Source of the DNA: Caulobacteraceae bacterium
Lineage (GTDB): Bacteria; Pseudomonadota; Alphaproteobacteria; Caulobacterales; Caulobacteraceae
Length of the DNA: 20,886 nt
Assembly (NCBI GenBank): GCA_020852035.1
Contig: JADZBR010000092.1
Coordinates: forward strand, 1-20,886
Reading direction: 5' to 3'
The translations under genes and the position numbers were made by a program. Shown piece after piece: positions 6,434-14,308 of the stretch. Numbering within the stretch: position 1 is the stretch's first letter; every line of letters begins with the position of its first letter. Under the pieces are notes generated by a model, which ran no database searches, had not been told where the DNA came from, and saw only the letters and a list, made by a program, of their open reading frames with translations.

Positions 6434-8583
6434 CGCGGCCCTGCCCCCGCGTCGGGGTAGAGGCTGATCCGGCTGACGGCGATGCCGAGAAGGCGGTGGT
6501 CCGGGCTTTGCGGGTCGAGGTCGGAGGGACGGCCGGGAGCGGCGAACCGCAGCTCCACCTCCGCCCCGGCCGCCATATCGGCGGGCCGGGGAATGGCGGC
6601 GCGATAGACGCCTCCCTTCGACTCCACCGCCCATGTCGCCCGCTGGACGCCGCCCGACCAGACTTCCACGACCTGGGTCTTGCCGGGCGGATAGCCGGCG
6701 GCCGAGATCTCGAGCCACAGCCGGTCCGCGGCCTTGAAATCCGCCGCCGGCGCCAGGATCGTCGCCCGCGGGCCGTCGGACCAAAAGCCCCCGGGCTCTG
6801 GAATCGACCAGCCGGCTCCAAGCTCGGGCGGCCTCGCGCCGAGGTCGAGCGCGATCGTGCGCACCCGCTCAAACCTGCCGAACCGCCAGGAGGCGTCGAT
6901 CGGCGTCAGCCCGTCCAGGCCGTCCAGGCCCGCGCCGCAGAGATAGCCGCCGGCGAAGAGGTAGCAGTCCTTGCGGCCGACGAACCGGGCGGTCACCGCC
7001 GCCTCGGGCAACAGCACGGTCAACCGCCGGGATCCTGCCGGCGCCGTGGTCAGGTCGGCAGCCTCGGGCTCGCAGCTCATGCCCACCGGCAGCCGCGCGG
7101 TGGGCGCCGACTTCGTCGAACCCTCGCGAAGGAGCGCCAGGAACGACAGTTGCGCCGCCCACGCCTGGAAGTCCCGCCTCGGCGTGCAGGAGAAGCTGGG
7201 ATAGATTCGCCAGTCCCGCCCTTGCAGCGTCGGCGCGGCGCGGAAGCCGGCCGGATAGAGATCGGTGGGCCGGCGATCGTAGACCTGCCGCACGGCCTGC
7301 TGCAGGCCAGCGGTGTCGAAGACCTGCAGGCCGACGATCGCCACCGCCGCCAGGGCCAGCGCCGCGGCGCCGAGACGCCGGTCGAGCTGGACCACGGCCC
7401 AGGCGATCAGCGCATAGCCGACGGTCCAGAAGAAGCGGCCGTGGCAGCGGAAATAGCCGAGCCAGTCGCCGATCACGCCGCTGGGGCGACCCATGTCCGC
7501 GACGAGCCAGGGGCCGAGGTAGGGGCGCGGGCCGACGGCGATCAGCGTCAGGGCGACCAGAGCCAGGACCAGCGGGCCAAAGCGCCGGGCGTCGAACGAG
7601 CGGCCGGACCGCTCCCGCACCAACAGCCAGGCCGCGATGGCGATCAGCGCCAGCACGCCCGCGCCCAGATAGTTGTAGCCCTCGTACCACTGCCCCCCGT
7701 TGGGATCGATCGCGCCTTCGAAGCGCCCCTCGACCAGCCGTTGGCCGAACAGGGCCGAGCCCTGCGGCATCACCGGGCCCAGAAGGTTCATCGAGAAGAA
7801 GCCAAGCGCCTCGCCGCCGCCGGAAAACTGGCGGCCGATCCCATAGCCGAACACCCAGGCCGAGAGCGCCGTGGCGGCGGCGACCGCGCCGACCGCGGCC
7901 GCCAGGCGCACCGCCGAGGCCCGGCCGCGCTGCAGCAGCTCAGCCAGCAAGGCCGCGCCGAAACAGGCCGCCACCGGGACAAGGTGGTAGATGTGCACCC
8001 CCGCCGCGACCGCCGCCAGGGCCGCGAAGGCGACAATCCGGGCTCCGTTCAGGCCCTCGCGCGCCGCGCCGATGCTGGCCGCCAGGGCGAAGGTCAGGAG
8101 CCAGTGCCCGGCCAGCGAGATATGGCCGGTGAACATCAGGAGCCAGGCCGGATAGAACAGCGCCACGCCGCAGCCCAGCAGCAGGCTCGCCAGCCGCCGC
8201 ACGCCGCAGGCGCGCAGCAGGGCCAGCATGCCGAGCGGCTGCAACACCCAGCTCACCAGCATGAAGACCCCGAGCAGATGCAGCCGCTGGCCCAGGCCCA
8301 GAGCCTTCAAGGCCAGCGCGAACAGCGGGATGCTGTCGGTGTAGACGATGGAGAGCCCGAGCGGCGCGATCAGGTTCCGCGTCACGGTCGGCGGGAAGCG
8401 CCACGGTTCGTGCAGGAACGCCAGGTAGCCCATCGCCGCCACGCCGGTGTCGTTCGGCGGGTTGAGCCAGAGCGGCGCGTTCACGCTCAGGAGAGCGAAT
8501 CCGGCGGTGACGCCGAAGAGGGCTGTCGCAACCGCCGCCGCAATGGCGGCGGCGAGGACGGGAACGCGGCCCGCCGCGCTCAT
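6430..8583 (-). CDS. Large polytopic membrane protein, DUF6311-like (possible GT-C glycosyltransferase)
   Basis: 717 aa. The first ~425 residues contain about ten to twelve hydrophobic segments, beginning with VPVLAAAIAAAVATALFGV. The last ~290 residues are a soluble, beta-rich, probably periplasmic domain. The conserved pieces LGLSIVYTDSIPLFAL (about 76-91), GHISLAGHWLL (about 153-163) and FRCHGRFFWTVGY (about 378-390) match what I recall of the DUF6311 family. An early loop NPPNDTG has Asp45 after TM1, the place where GT-C lipid-linked-sugar transferases keep their catalytic Asp. A glycosyltransferase role is inference only. The start at 8583 (MSAAGRVPV) was chosen because the longer reading has an Arg-rich, non-homologous N-terminus that runs through the divergent regulatory region; its Shine-Dalgarno is weak, so the start is uncertain. 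It is a single-gene unit and ends in a 4-bp convergent stop overlap. Confidence 0.78.
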   Translation of the reverse strand: MSAAGRVPVLAAAIAAAVATALFGVTAGFALLSVNAPLWLNPPNDTGVAAMGYLAFLHEPWRFPPTVTRNLIAPLGLSIVYTDSIPLFALALKALGLGQRLHLLGVFMLVSWVLQPLGMLALLRACGVRRLASLLLGCGVALFYPAWLLMFTGHISLAGHWLLTFALAASIGAAREGLNGARIVAFAALAAVAAGVHIYHLVPVAACFGAALLAELLQRGRASAVRLAAAVGAVAAATALSAWVFGYGIGRQFSGGGEALGFFSMNLLGPVMPQGSALFGQRLVEGRFEGAIDPNGGQWYEGYNYLGAGVLALIAIAAWLLVRERSGRSFDARRFGPLVLALVALTLIAVGPRPYLGPWLVADMGRPSGVIGDWLGYFRCHGRFFWTVGYALIAWAVVQLDRRLGAAALALAAVAIVGLQVFDTAGLQQAVRQVYDRRPTDLYPAGFRAAPTLQGRDWRIYPSFSCTPRRDFQAWAAQLSFLALLREGSTKSAPTARLPVGMSCEPEAADLTTAPAGSRRLTVLLPEAAVTARFVGRKDCYLFAGGYLCGAGLDGLDGLTPIDASWRFGRFERVRTIALDLGARPPELGAGWSIPEPGGFWSDGPRATILAPAADFKAADRLWLEISAAGYPPGKTQVVEVWSGGVQRATWAVESKGGVYRAAIPRPADMAAGAEVELRFAAPGRPSDLDPQSPDHRLLGIAVSRISLYPDAGAGPR

Positions 8584-8674
8584 GGCGAGGCGATCGCGAT
8601 GTCGCAGCGGGACACGGGAATCTTGCGGCGAATGTTCATGGCGAGGCGCGGCCTTGATGCCCTCCTTCGTGCAG

Positions 8675-8720
8675 TCAAGGAAGCGCCTCCTTGATGATCG
8701 AACTCGCCGGGCGTTCGATC
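8675..8720. promoter_or_regulatory. Two adjacent perfect inverted repeats in a divergent promoter region
   Basis: TCAAGGA-N6-TCCTTGA (8675-8694) is followed within 2 bp by GATCGAAC-N9-GTTCGATC (8696-8720). Both have perfect arms of 7 and 8 bp. They lie between the start of the DUF6311-like gene (minus) and the flavin monooxygenase gene (plus), where regulator operators would be expected. The binding protein is unknown; RNA hairpins are an alternative. Confidence 0.5.
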
Positions 8721-8776
8721 GCCGCCGGCGTCGCATCCCTTGCGCTGCCCCACCGTCACGCACGATCTAGCGCCCC

Positions 8777-9775
8777 ATGACCGCGCCCCTGCTCTCCGTC
8801 CTCGACCTCTCCCCCGTCTCCGGCGAAGCCACCCAGGCCCAGGCCGTGCGCGACACCCTTGAGGTGGCCAAGGCGGCCGAGCGCCTCGGCTACAACCGCT
8901 TCTGGATGGCCGAGCACCATTCGATGTCGACCGTCTCCTCGGCCTCGCCGGAGGTGCTGATCGCGGCGCTGACACAGGTGACCACGACCATCCGCTTAGG
9001 GTCCGGCGGCGTGATGCTGCCCAACTACTCGCCGCTGAAGGTGGCCGAGGTGTTCATGGCTCTGGAGGCCCTGGCGCCCGGCCGCATCGACCTCGGCGTC
9101 GGCCGCGCGCTGGGCGCCGACGCGCGCACCGGCGGGGCGCTGCGCTCGGCGAGCTCAGAGGTCTTCCCACACTACTTCGCTCTGCTGAACGCCTGGCTGC
9201 TGGACGCCTCCGGGACCGAGCCGATCACCCGCCAGCACCCGGCCTTCGACATCCACGCCAACCCGTCCGGCCCCTCGCACCCGGACCTCTTCCTGCTGAC
9301 CTCTTCGCCCGACAGCGCCGCCTTCGCGGGCGCGGCGGGGGTGGGGATGATGTTCGCCGAGTTCATCGCCCGGGCCGACGGCGGCCCGGCGGTCGCCGCC
9401 TACCAGCGCGCGTTCCAGCCCTCGGCCTTCCGCCGGGCGCCCTGGGCGGGCGTGGCGACCATCGCCTACGCCGCCGAGACCGAGGAAGAGGCCCGCCGCG
9501 ACACCGCGCCCCTGCGCGCCTCCCAGCTCTCCGGCCTCTACGGCGATCGCCGTCGCTTTCCGACCATCGAGGAAGCCGAGGCCTATCTGGAAGAGCGCAA
9601 GGACGACCCCAACCTCGCCGGCATCGCCCAGCGGGCCATCGTGGGCTCAGCCGAGCAAGTGCGCGAGCGGCTGGCGCAGAAGGCGCTCAGCACCGGCGCC
9701 AACGAGGTGTTCGTGATGTCCACCGGCCCGACGCTGAAGCACCGCATCCGGTCACTGGAGTTGATCAAGGGTTAG
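8777..9775 (+). CDS. LLM class flavin-dependent oxidoreductase (MsnO8-like)
   Basis: 332-aa luciferase-like TIM-barrel monooxygenase. Diagnostic stretches are LSVLDLSPVSGEATQAQAV at the N-terminus, YNRFWMAEHHSM around residues 39-50, IRLGSGGVMLPNYSPLKVAE around 73-92, and the RIDLGVGRALG segment. These are typical of the alkanal-monooxygenase-like/MsnO8 subgroup of FMN-dependent oxidoreductases. Cytoplasmic; uses FMN supplied reduced by a partner or bound tightly. The natural substrate of this subgroup is mostly unknown. The start at 8777 gives exactly the family's N-terminus, though no clear Shine-Dalgarno is visible. The stop TAG overlaps the stop of the convergent antitoxin gene (TTAG, 9772-9775). 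Confidence 0.87.
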   Translation: MTAPLLSVLDLSPVSGEATQAQAVRDTLEVAKAAERLGYNRFWMAEHHSMSTVSSASPEVLIAALTQVTTTIRLGSGGVMLPNYSPLKVAEVFMALEALAPGRIDLGVGRALGADARTGGALRSASSEVFPHYFALLNAWLLDASGTEPITRQHPAFDIHANPSGPSHPDLFLLTSSPDSAAFAGAAGVGMMFAEFIARADGGPAVAAYQRAFQPSAFRRAPWAGVATIAYAAETEEEARRDTAPLRASQLSGLYGDRRRFPTIEEAEAYLEERKDDPNLAGIAQRAIVGSAEQVRERLAQKALSTGANEVFVMSTGPTLKHRIRSLELIKG

Positions 9776-10095
9776 GCGGCGGGATCGAGCGGCCTCAGCG
9801 TCGCCAGGTCGTCCCGCGCGGCGATCGCCGCCTTGGAAAGATCATGCGTGGTCTGCAGATTGATCCAGAACTCCGGCGAGGTGCCGAACACCTTGCCCAG
9901 CCGAAGGGCGGTGTCCGCCGTCACCGGCTGCTGCTCGCGCACCAGCCGCTCGATGCGGGTGCGGTCCTTCAGGCCCATCGCCTTGGCCAAGCCGCCGGCC
10001 GTCAGGCCATAGTCGGGCAGGAAGTCCTCGCGCAGATGCTCCCCCGGATGCGGCGCCGGGGAAACAAAACGGCTGTAGTCGTGCTGAACCGCCAT
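9772..10095 (-). CDS. higA: HigA-family XRE antitoxin
   Basis: 107-aa antitoxin and probable autorepressor. HPGEHLREDFLPDYGLT is the HigA/VapI signature, followed by a helix-turn-helix at about 31-58 (AGGLAKAMGLKDRTRIERLV) and the family ending LRLGKVFGTSPEFWINLQ. The start at 10095 (MAVQHDYSRF) was chosen because it follows the toxin stop by 7 bp and the longer ATG reading would overlap the toxin. Toxin-first gene order is the hallmark of higBA. The expected role is to neutralise HigB and repress the operon through the palindrome upstream of higB. Confidence 0.9.
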   Translation of the reverse strand: MAVQHDYSRFVSPAPHPGEHLREDFLPDYGLTAGGLAKAMGLKDRTRIERLVREQQPVTADTALRLGKVFGTSPEFWINLQTTHDLSKAAIAARDDLATLRPLDPAA

Positions 10096-10102
10096 CTGGT
10101 CC

Positions 10103-10384
10103 TCAATGATAGTCCACGAACTCGACATCTTCCGGCCCGTGTTCGCCCCAGATGAAGCAGACCCGGAACTGGTCGTTGACGCTGATCGACCACTGCCCGG
10201 CCCGGTCGTCCGAAAGCCTGTGCAGCCGGTTTCCCGGCGGGCTCCGCAGTTCCTCCACCGTCATGGCCGCGTTCAAGGCGAACAGCCGGCGACGCGCCGT
10301 CTTGACCAGGTCCGCCGGAAACCCCTTGGGCGAGCGGCCTTCAAACACCTCCAGCGCCGGCTTGCTCTTCCAGCTCTGGATCAT
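10103..10384 (-). CDS. higB: HigB/RelE-family toxin (ribosome-dependent mRNA interferase)
   Basis: 93-aa RelE/HigB-superfamily toxin. The conserved core is SPPGNRLHRLSDDRAGQWSI, then VNDQFRVCFIW and the terminal DVEFVDYH. This class cleaves mRNA at the ribosomal A site. The length is normal, with no truncation or frameshift, and all the conserved core stretches are present, so the toxin appears intact. It is the first gene of a two-gene operon with higA, which begins 7 bp after its stop. Only 30 bp separate its ATG from the stop of the upstream SUOX-like gene on the same strand, and that gap carries a palindrome and promoter-like boxes. Confidence 0.92.
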   Translation of the reverse strand: MIQSWKSKPALEVFEGRSPKGFPADLVKTARRRLFALNAAMTVEELRSPPGNRLHRLSDDRAGQWSISVNDQFRVCFIWGEHGPEDVEFVDYH

Positions 10385-10389
10385 GCGGA

Positions 10390-10418
10390 AACGTAGCGTA
10401 TCGCGCTACATCCTTCAA
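10390..10418 (-). promoter_or_regulatory. Putative higBA promoter and HigA operator
   Basis: On the minus strand TTGAAG (10418-10413) is separated by 17 bp from TACGTT (10395-10390), a plausible -35/-10 pair. The palindrome GTAGCG-N5-CGCTAC (10393-10409) sits between and over them, as expected for an autorepressor operator. The predicted transcription start would fall at or next to the higB ATG (10384), implying a leaderless or near-leaderless mRNA. The -35 box overlaps the stop codon of the upstream gene. Confidence 0.55.
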
Positions 10419-10924
10419 GGTTTCGGGACAGGGACCGGGAAGACGCGAATCTCCGCCACCGCCCGCACCGCCCGTTCCGGCCGGCTGTCGTCCGGCACGA
10501 TCAGCCGCCAGGGCCCTTCCTCCGGGTCCAGTCCCTGGCCGCCGTTCTTGGTCATGGCGACGATCGGCGGGGTCTTGCCGAACCAGGCGTCGGTCTCCAC
10601 CAGGGTCAGCACCGCCGTATAGCCGTCCTGGCCGGTGACGGTGACCAACAGGCGGGTCGGAGCGCCGTGCACGCGCGCGCCGGCGGGCACGCCGACCAGG
10701 CGCAGGATATGGGTCAGGGCCACGCCCTCGTAGACCGCCTCCTTCCCCGAGCCATGCCCGCCGTGGCGCAGCTTGGCCGTCGTCTGCGGCAGGTCGAGCA
10801 TGTCGGCTTCGCGCATCTGCTTGAACTGGCCAGTCGGGCCGAAGACGGCGAACTTCTGGGCCAGCGCCGGCGTCGCGCCGACGGCCAGGACCAGCGCCAG
10901 GGCGAGGCTTGCGAGCGCTCTCAC
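10415..10924 (-). CDS. Secreted SUOX-fold (molybdopterin-oxidoreductase-like) protein
   Basis: 169 aa, starting at a GTG. Residues 1-22 are a Sec signal peptide (RALASLALALVLAVGATPALA, cleavage after ALA before QK). The mature part resembles a small stand-alone version of the sulfite-oxidase molybdopterin domain (PF00174): YEGVALTHILRLVGVP, TGQDGYTAVLTLVE, then GPWRLIVPDDSRPERAVRAV. The conserved cofactor-ligating Cys of true SUOX enzymes is not present in the mature protein, so molybdenum binding is doubtful. It is probably a periplasmic binding or accessory protein. The GTG start is set by a 4-bp GTGA overlap with the stop of the upstream GST gene, which indicates an operon with translational coupling. 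The function is uncertain. Confidence 0.82.
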   Translation of the reverse strand: MRALASLALALVLAVGATPALAQKFAVFGPTGQFKQMREADMLDLPQTTAKLRHGGHGSGKEAVYEGVALTHILRLVGVPAGARVHGAPTRLLVTVTGQDGYTAVLTLVETDAWFGKTPPIVAMTKNGGQGLDPEEGPWRLIVPDDSRPERAVRAVAEIRVFPVPVPKP

Positions 10925-11538
10925 ATCGCCGCCTTGGCGGCCGGCCGCGCGCTCATCGCCGCGTGCCAGCGGCCCACGTGGGTCAGCTCCTCCGGCGGGC
11001 GCAGCTTGATCAGCCGGCCGAAGTCGATGCCGATGAAGGCCACGATGTCGGCGATGGTCAGCCGGCCGGCGGCCAGCCACTCGTTGTCGGCCAGCTGGCG
11101 GTCGAGCACCTTCATGGCGCGGATGGCGGCGGCCTTGTTGTACTCGGCGATGGTCGGGTTCTGGGTCTCCAGCACCGCCATCGCCGGATGGGTGTGGCGC
11201 ACGCCCAGCATCATCGGGGTGGCTACCAGCATCTCGCCGCGCCGGGTCCACATCTCGATGATCGCCGTCTCCTTCGGATCGCGGCCGAAGAGGTTCGGCT
11301 CCGGATAGAGGCTCTCCAGATAGCGGCAGATGGCGACGGACTCGGTGATCGTCGTGCCGTCGTCCATCTCCAGCGCCGGCACGTTTGGCAGGCCCGCGCG
11401 GCCCAGGTAGTCGTCCGTCTTGTGGTCCCCCTGGATCAGGTTGAGCTGGACGATCTCTATGTCGGTGATGCCCTTCTCGGCCATGAACCAGCGCACCCGG
11501 CGCGGGTTCGGCGCCAGCGGCGTGTCGTAGAGCTTCAT
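10921..11538 (-). CDS. Glutathione S-transferase family protein
   Basis: 205-aa GST, unlike the one at 3182-3793 in sequence. The thioredoxin-like domain starts MKLYDTPLAPNPRRVRWFMA and has the cis-Pro turn LPNVPAL (V53-P54) and the glutathione contact ITESVAI (E66-S67). The C-terminal helical domain has the usual NEWLAAGRLTIADI motif. AGGGAGG precedes the ATG by about 9 bases. Its stop overlaps the GTG of the secreted SUOX-like gene, so the two are made together. A cytoplasmic GST paired with a periplasmic protein is not a combination I can link to a known pathway; substrates are unknown. Confidence 0.88.
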   Translation of the reverse strand: MKLYDTPLAPNPRRVRWFMAEKGITDIEIVQLNLIQGDHKTDDYLGRAGLPNVPALEMDDGTTITESVAICRYLESLYPEPNLFGRDPKETAIIEMWTRRGEMLVATPMMLGVRHTHPAMAVLETQNPTIAEYNKAAAIRAMKVLDRQLADNEWLAAGRLTIADIVAFIGIDFGRLIKLRPPEELTHVGRWHAAMSARPAAKAAM

Positions 11539-11554
11539 GTGGCGGAACCTCCCT

Positions 11555-11670
11555 GCGTGGTTCGAGACGCGCCCTTCGACAAGCTCAGGACGCTCCTCAC
11601 CATGACTAAGTTTGTGCAGCCCCGGGACTCGTCATCCTGAGGAGCGCGAAGCGCGTCTCGAAGGACGCAC
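11555..11670. repeat. Large imperfect inverted repeat
   Basis: The left arm (11555-11606) reads TTCGAGACGCGC ... CGCTCCTCACCATGAC and the right arm (11631-11670) is its near reverse complement, GTCATCCTGAGGAGCG ... GCGTCTCGAAGGACGCAC. The left arm contains an extra CCTTCGACAAGCTCAGGA segment. The loop between the arms is about 24 bp. This fills the gap between the GST start and the nucleoside-transporter stop. It looks like a dispersed intergenic palindrome of the kind abundant in Caulobacter-like genomes; that family link is from memory and untested. Confidence 0.7.
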
Positions 11671-11674
11671 GGCC

Positions 11675-12952
11675 TCATTGCCCGAACAGCTCCCGCGGCA
11701 TCGCGCCGACGACGGCGGCGGTCATGCAGGTGGCCAGGAACCCGGCGACCAGCGCCTTCCAGACGAGGCCGATGATCTCCCCTCGCCGCTGCGGCATCAA
11801 GGTGCCCATGCCGGTGACGGTGATCCCCACCGAGCCGACATTCGCAAAGCCGCAGAGCGCATAGGTCAGGATCATCCGCGTGCGCTCGCTCATCTCGCCC
11901 AGCGGCACCGCGCCCAGCTGGATGAAGGCGATGAACTCGGTGAGCATCAGCTTCACGCCCAGGAGGTAGCCGGCCTTGAACGCCTCGTCCCAGTGGACCC
12001 CCAGGCTCCAGGCCAGCGGCGCGAAGATCACCGCCAGCATCCGCTCGAAGGTCAGCGGCGCGCCCATCACGTCGGGAAAGAGCCCGAGCAGGCTGTTGCC
12101 GATGGCCACCAGCGAAACGAAGACGATCAGGATGGCCGAGATGTTCAGCACCACCGAAAGCCCGTCCATCGTCCCCTTGGAGATGGCGTCGATGGACGAG
12201 TCGTACTTCAGCAGCGAGGTGTAGTCGGCGTAGTAGCCGCCCTGCCCGGCCTTCTCCGGCACCACGATCCGCGCCAGCAGCACCCCCGCCGGCGCCGAGA
12301 CGATGGAGGCCACCAGCACGTGCGCCGCCGCGCCCGGCAGGGTGGCCTTCAGCAACAGGGCGTAGGCCACCATCGTCGAGCCGGCGACCGTCGCCAGCCC
12401 GACCACCATCATCAGGAAGAGCTCGGAGCGCGACAGCTTGTCGAGATAGGCGCGGATGACGATCGGGCTCTCGATCATGCCGAGGAAGATGTTGGCCGCC
12501 ACCGCCAGGGCCGAAGCGCCGCCCAGCCCCATCGTCCTTTGAAAGACGAAGCCGAAGCCGCGGGTGATCCACTTCAGGATGTGCCAGTGCCAGAGCAGCG
12601 CCGACAGCGCCGAGATCACCAGGATCAGCGGCAGCACCTGGAAGGCGAAGACGAACAGCGCCCCGGAGTTGGTCACCGCATAGGGCTGCTGGCCGCCGCC
12701 CATGTAGCCGAAGACGAACTGCGTGCCCTGCGCCGTCGAGGCGGCCAGGCTGTCGACCACCCCGTTCGCGCCCTCGACCACCAGCCGCGCGCTCGGCAGG
12801 CCGAACAGCAGCAGCACCAGCCCCACCTGCACGGCCAGCGCCCCCAGCGCCAGCTTCCAGGGAAACCGCCGCCGGTCCTCCGAGAGCGCCCAGCAGATCG
12901 CGAGCGTCAGCGCCAGGCCGACCAGGCTCTGGGCGTTCTCGGGTCGAAACAT
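11675..12952 (-). CDS. nupC: Concentrative nucleoside transporter (NupC/CNT family)
   Basis: 425-aa inner-membrane carrier importing nucleosides with H+ or Na+. It has the three expected CNT sections: an N-terminal region with hydrophobic helices (LVGLALTLAICWAL and VQVGLVLLLFGLP); a gate region beginning VFAFQVLPLILVISALSALL; and a core with GLGGASALAVAANIFLGM followed by ESPIVIRAYLDKLSRSELF, which matches the CNT nucleoside/cation-binding motif (the ESxI of NupC). The late segment LCGFANVGSVGI matches the C-terminal CNT signature. Length and topology are normal. The ATG start has no strong Shine-Dalgarno. It is divergent from the SDR gene at 13277 across 324 bp that hold a 139-bp palindromic element. 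The symbol is a family-level assignment. Confidence 0.9.
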   Translation of the reverse strand: MFRPENAQSLVGLALTLAICWALSEDRRRFPWKLALGALAVQVGLVLLLFGLPSARLVVEGANGVVDSLAASTAQGTQFVFGYMGGGQQPYAVTNSGALFVFAFQVLPLILVISALSALLWHWHILKWITRGFGFVFQRTMGLGGASALAVAANIFLGMIESPIVIRAYLDKLSRSELFLMMVVGLATVAGSTMVAYALLLKATLPGAAAHVLVASIVSAPAGVLLARIVVPEKAGQGGYYADYTSLLKYDSSIDAISKGTMDGLSVVLNISAILIVFVSLVAIGNSLLGLFPDVMGAPLTFERMLAVIFAPLAWSLGVHWDEAFKAGYLLGVKLMLTEFIAFIQLGAVPLGEMSERTRMILTYALCGFANVGSVGITVTGMGTLMPQRRGEIIGLVWKALVAGFLATCMTAAVVGAMPRELFGQ

Positions 12953-13031
12953 GCGAAGGCCCCCGCCCGGCCGAGTCTGCGGCGTCCGGCCGATAGAGGA
13001 TCAAGGCGCGGCGGGGCGCAAGCACGTAGAA

Positions 13032-13170
13032 CCTTCCCCCGATACGGGGGAAGTGGCCTGAGACCCGAAGGGGCGAAGGTCGATGGGGGAAGCGCGTACT
13101 TCCTCTAAAACCTCCCCCATCGACCCTCGGCTTCGCCATCGGGGATGGTTTCCCCCATCCTGGGGGAAGG
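13032..13170 (+). repeat. 139-bp palindromic intergenic element, copy 1
   Basis: It begins with CCTTCCCCC-N5-GGGGGAAGTGGCCTGAGAC and ends with CCCCCATCC-TGGGGGAAGG. An internal inverted pair GGTCGATGGGGGA ... TCCCCCATCGACC surrounds a central 25-bp spacer, so the element can fold as nested stem-loops. The same element occurs in reverse orientation with the same total length at 18625-18763. Apart from this element, the 12953-13276 gap shows nothing but the two divergent promoters. Confidence 0.85.
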
Positions 13171-13276
13171 ATCAAACCGCGCCCGCGCACAAGCACCGCC
13201 CTTGCGGCAGCTTGACCGCCCTGCCCCCGCGCCGCACAACGCGCGCCGAACTCTGCACTCCCAAGGAGACCTCCCA

Positions 13277-14182
13277 ATGGCCGACATCCGCTTCGACGGC
13301 AAAGTCGCGATCGTCACCGGCGCCGGCGGGGGCCTGGGCCGCCAGCACGCCCTGGAGCTGGCGCGGCGCGGCGCCAAGGTGGTGGTCAACGACCTGGGCG
13401 GCTCGGTCGACGGCTCGGGCGGCTCCTCGGAAGCGGCCCAGAAGGTGGTCGAGGAGATCAAGGCCGGCGGCGGCGAGGCCATCGCCAACGGCGCCTCGGT
13501 CACCGACGACGCCGGCGTCAAGCACCTGGTCGAGCAGACGATGGGCGAATGGGGCCGGGTCGACATCCTGGTCGCCAACGCCGGCATCCTGCGCGACAAG
13601 TCCTTCGCCAAGATGGAGATCGCCGACTTCGAGGCGGTGATGAACGTCCACCTGATGGGCACGGTGAAGCCGACCAAGGCGCTCTGGGAAATCATGCGCC
13701 AGCAGAACTACGGGCGGATCGTGGTCACCACCTCCTCCACCGGGCTCTACGGCAACTTCGGCCAGACCAACTACGGCGCGGCCAAGCTGGCCCTGATCGG
13801 CTTCATGAACTCGCTGAAGCTCGAGGGGCAGAAGAACAACATCCACGTCAACGCCATCTCGCCGGTCGCCGCCACGCGGATGACCGAGAACCTGATGCCG
13901 CCGGAAGTGCTGGAGAAGCTGAAGCCGGAGTACGTCACCCCCGGCGTCGTCTACCTTTGCTCGGAGGAGGCCCCGACCGGCGCCATCCTCACCGCCGGCG
14001 CCGGCGCCTTCGCGCTCTCCCGCATCTACGAGACCGAGGGCGTCTACCTCGGCGAAGGCGGTCTCTCGGTGGAAGAGGTGCGCGACAACTGGGCCAAGAT
14101 CACCGCGCCCGACGGCCAGCAGGCCTATCACAACGGCGGCGAGCAGAGCGGCAAGTTCTTCCGCAAGATGCAGGGCGGCTAG
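13277..14182 (+). CDS. SDR-family (3R)-hydroxyacyl-CoA dehydrogenase, MFE-2/HSD17B4-like
   Basis: 301-aa classical-type short-chain dehydrogenase with an extended C-terminus. The NAD-binding motif is TGAGGGLG (14-21), the coenzyme-selectivity site is VVVNDLGG (Asp39, favouring NAD+), the structural motif is ANAG (100-103, with the first Asn of NNAG replaced), and the active site is S153/S154-Y166-K170 (TTSSTGLYGNFGQTNYGAAK). The tracts VVVNDLGG, ILRDKSFAKM, YGNFGQTNYGAAK and LKPEYVTPGVVYLC closely follow the dehydrogenase domain of the peroxisomal multifunctional enzyme 2. This one lacks the hydratase and SCP2 domains. It likely oxidises (3R)-hydroxyacyl-CoA or a sterol-type hydroxyl. AAGGAG sits 8 bases before the ATG, which decides the start over an in-frame ATG at 13145. 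Confidence 0.88.
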   Translation: MADIRFDGKVAIVTGAGGGLGRQHALELARRGAKVVVNDLGGSVDGSGGSSEAAQKVVEEIKAGGGEAIANGASVTDDAGVKHLVEQTMGEWGRVDILVANAGILRDKSFAKMEIADFEAVMNVHLMGTVKPTKALWEIMRQQNYGRIVVTTSSTGLYGNFGQTNYGAAKLALIGFMNSLKLEGQKNNIHVNAISPVAATRMTENLMPPEVLEKLKPEYVTPGVVYLCSEEAPTGAILTAGAGAFALSRIYETEGVYLGEGGLSVEEVRDNWAKITAPDGQQAYHNGGEQSGKFFRKMQGG

Positions 14183-14210
14183 CGGCGCCCCGCGACAGAG
14201 CCGCGCCCTA

Positions 14211-14273
14211 ACGCGATTTCACTTGCCAAGTCGCGTTCGAACGGTCTGACCTGATCGGTGATCAGCGTCCGAA
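14211..14273. promoter_or_regulatory. Nested inverted repeats before the first MFS gene
   Basis: ACGCGATTT (14211-14219) and AAGTCGCGT (14228-14236) form an 8-of-9 hairpin. It is followed by CTGATC-GGT-GATCAG (14251-14265), a perfect palindrome that itself sits inside TTCGAACG ... CGTCCGAA (7 of 8 paired). The first could terminate the SDR transcript; the second is a candidate operator for the transporter gene. The palindrome covers the GTG at 14258, which argues against that codon being the real start. Confidence 0.5.
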
Positions 14274-14308
14274 AAGAGGCGCGACCAGTTTCGGGGAAGG
14301 AGCCGTCG

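Noticed and set aside
6301..8694. A 797-codon open frame on the plus strand opposite the DUF6311-like gene
   Set aside because: The translation is a Gly/Arg/Gln/His-rich string with no domain or membrane pattern, as expected of the antisense of a GC-rich gene. The minus-strand frame has clear TM helices and family motifs.
9772..10384. A defence island around HigBA
   Set aside because: Only the toxin-antitoxin pair is present; neighbours are metabolic genes and no restriction, Abi or other defence genes are seen.
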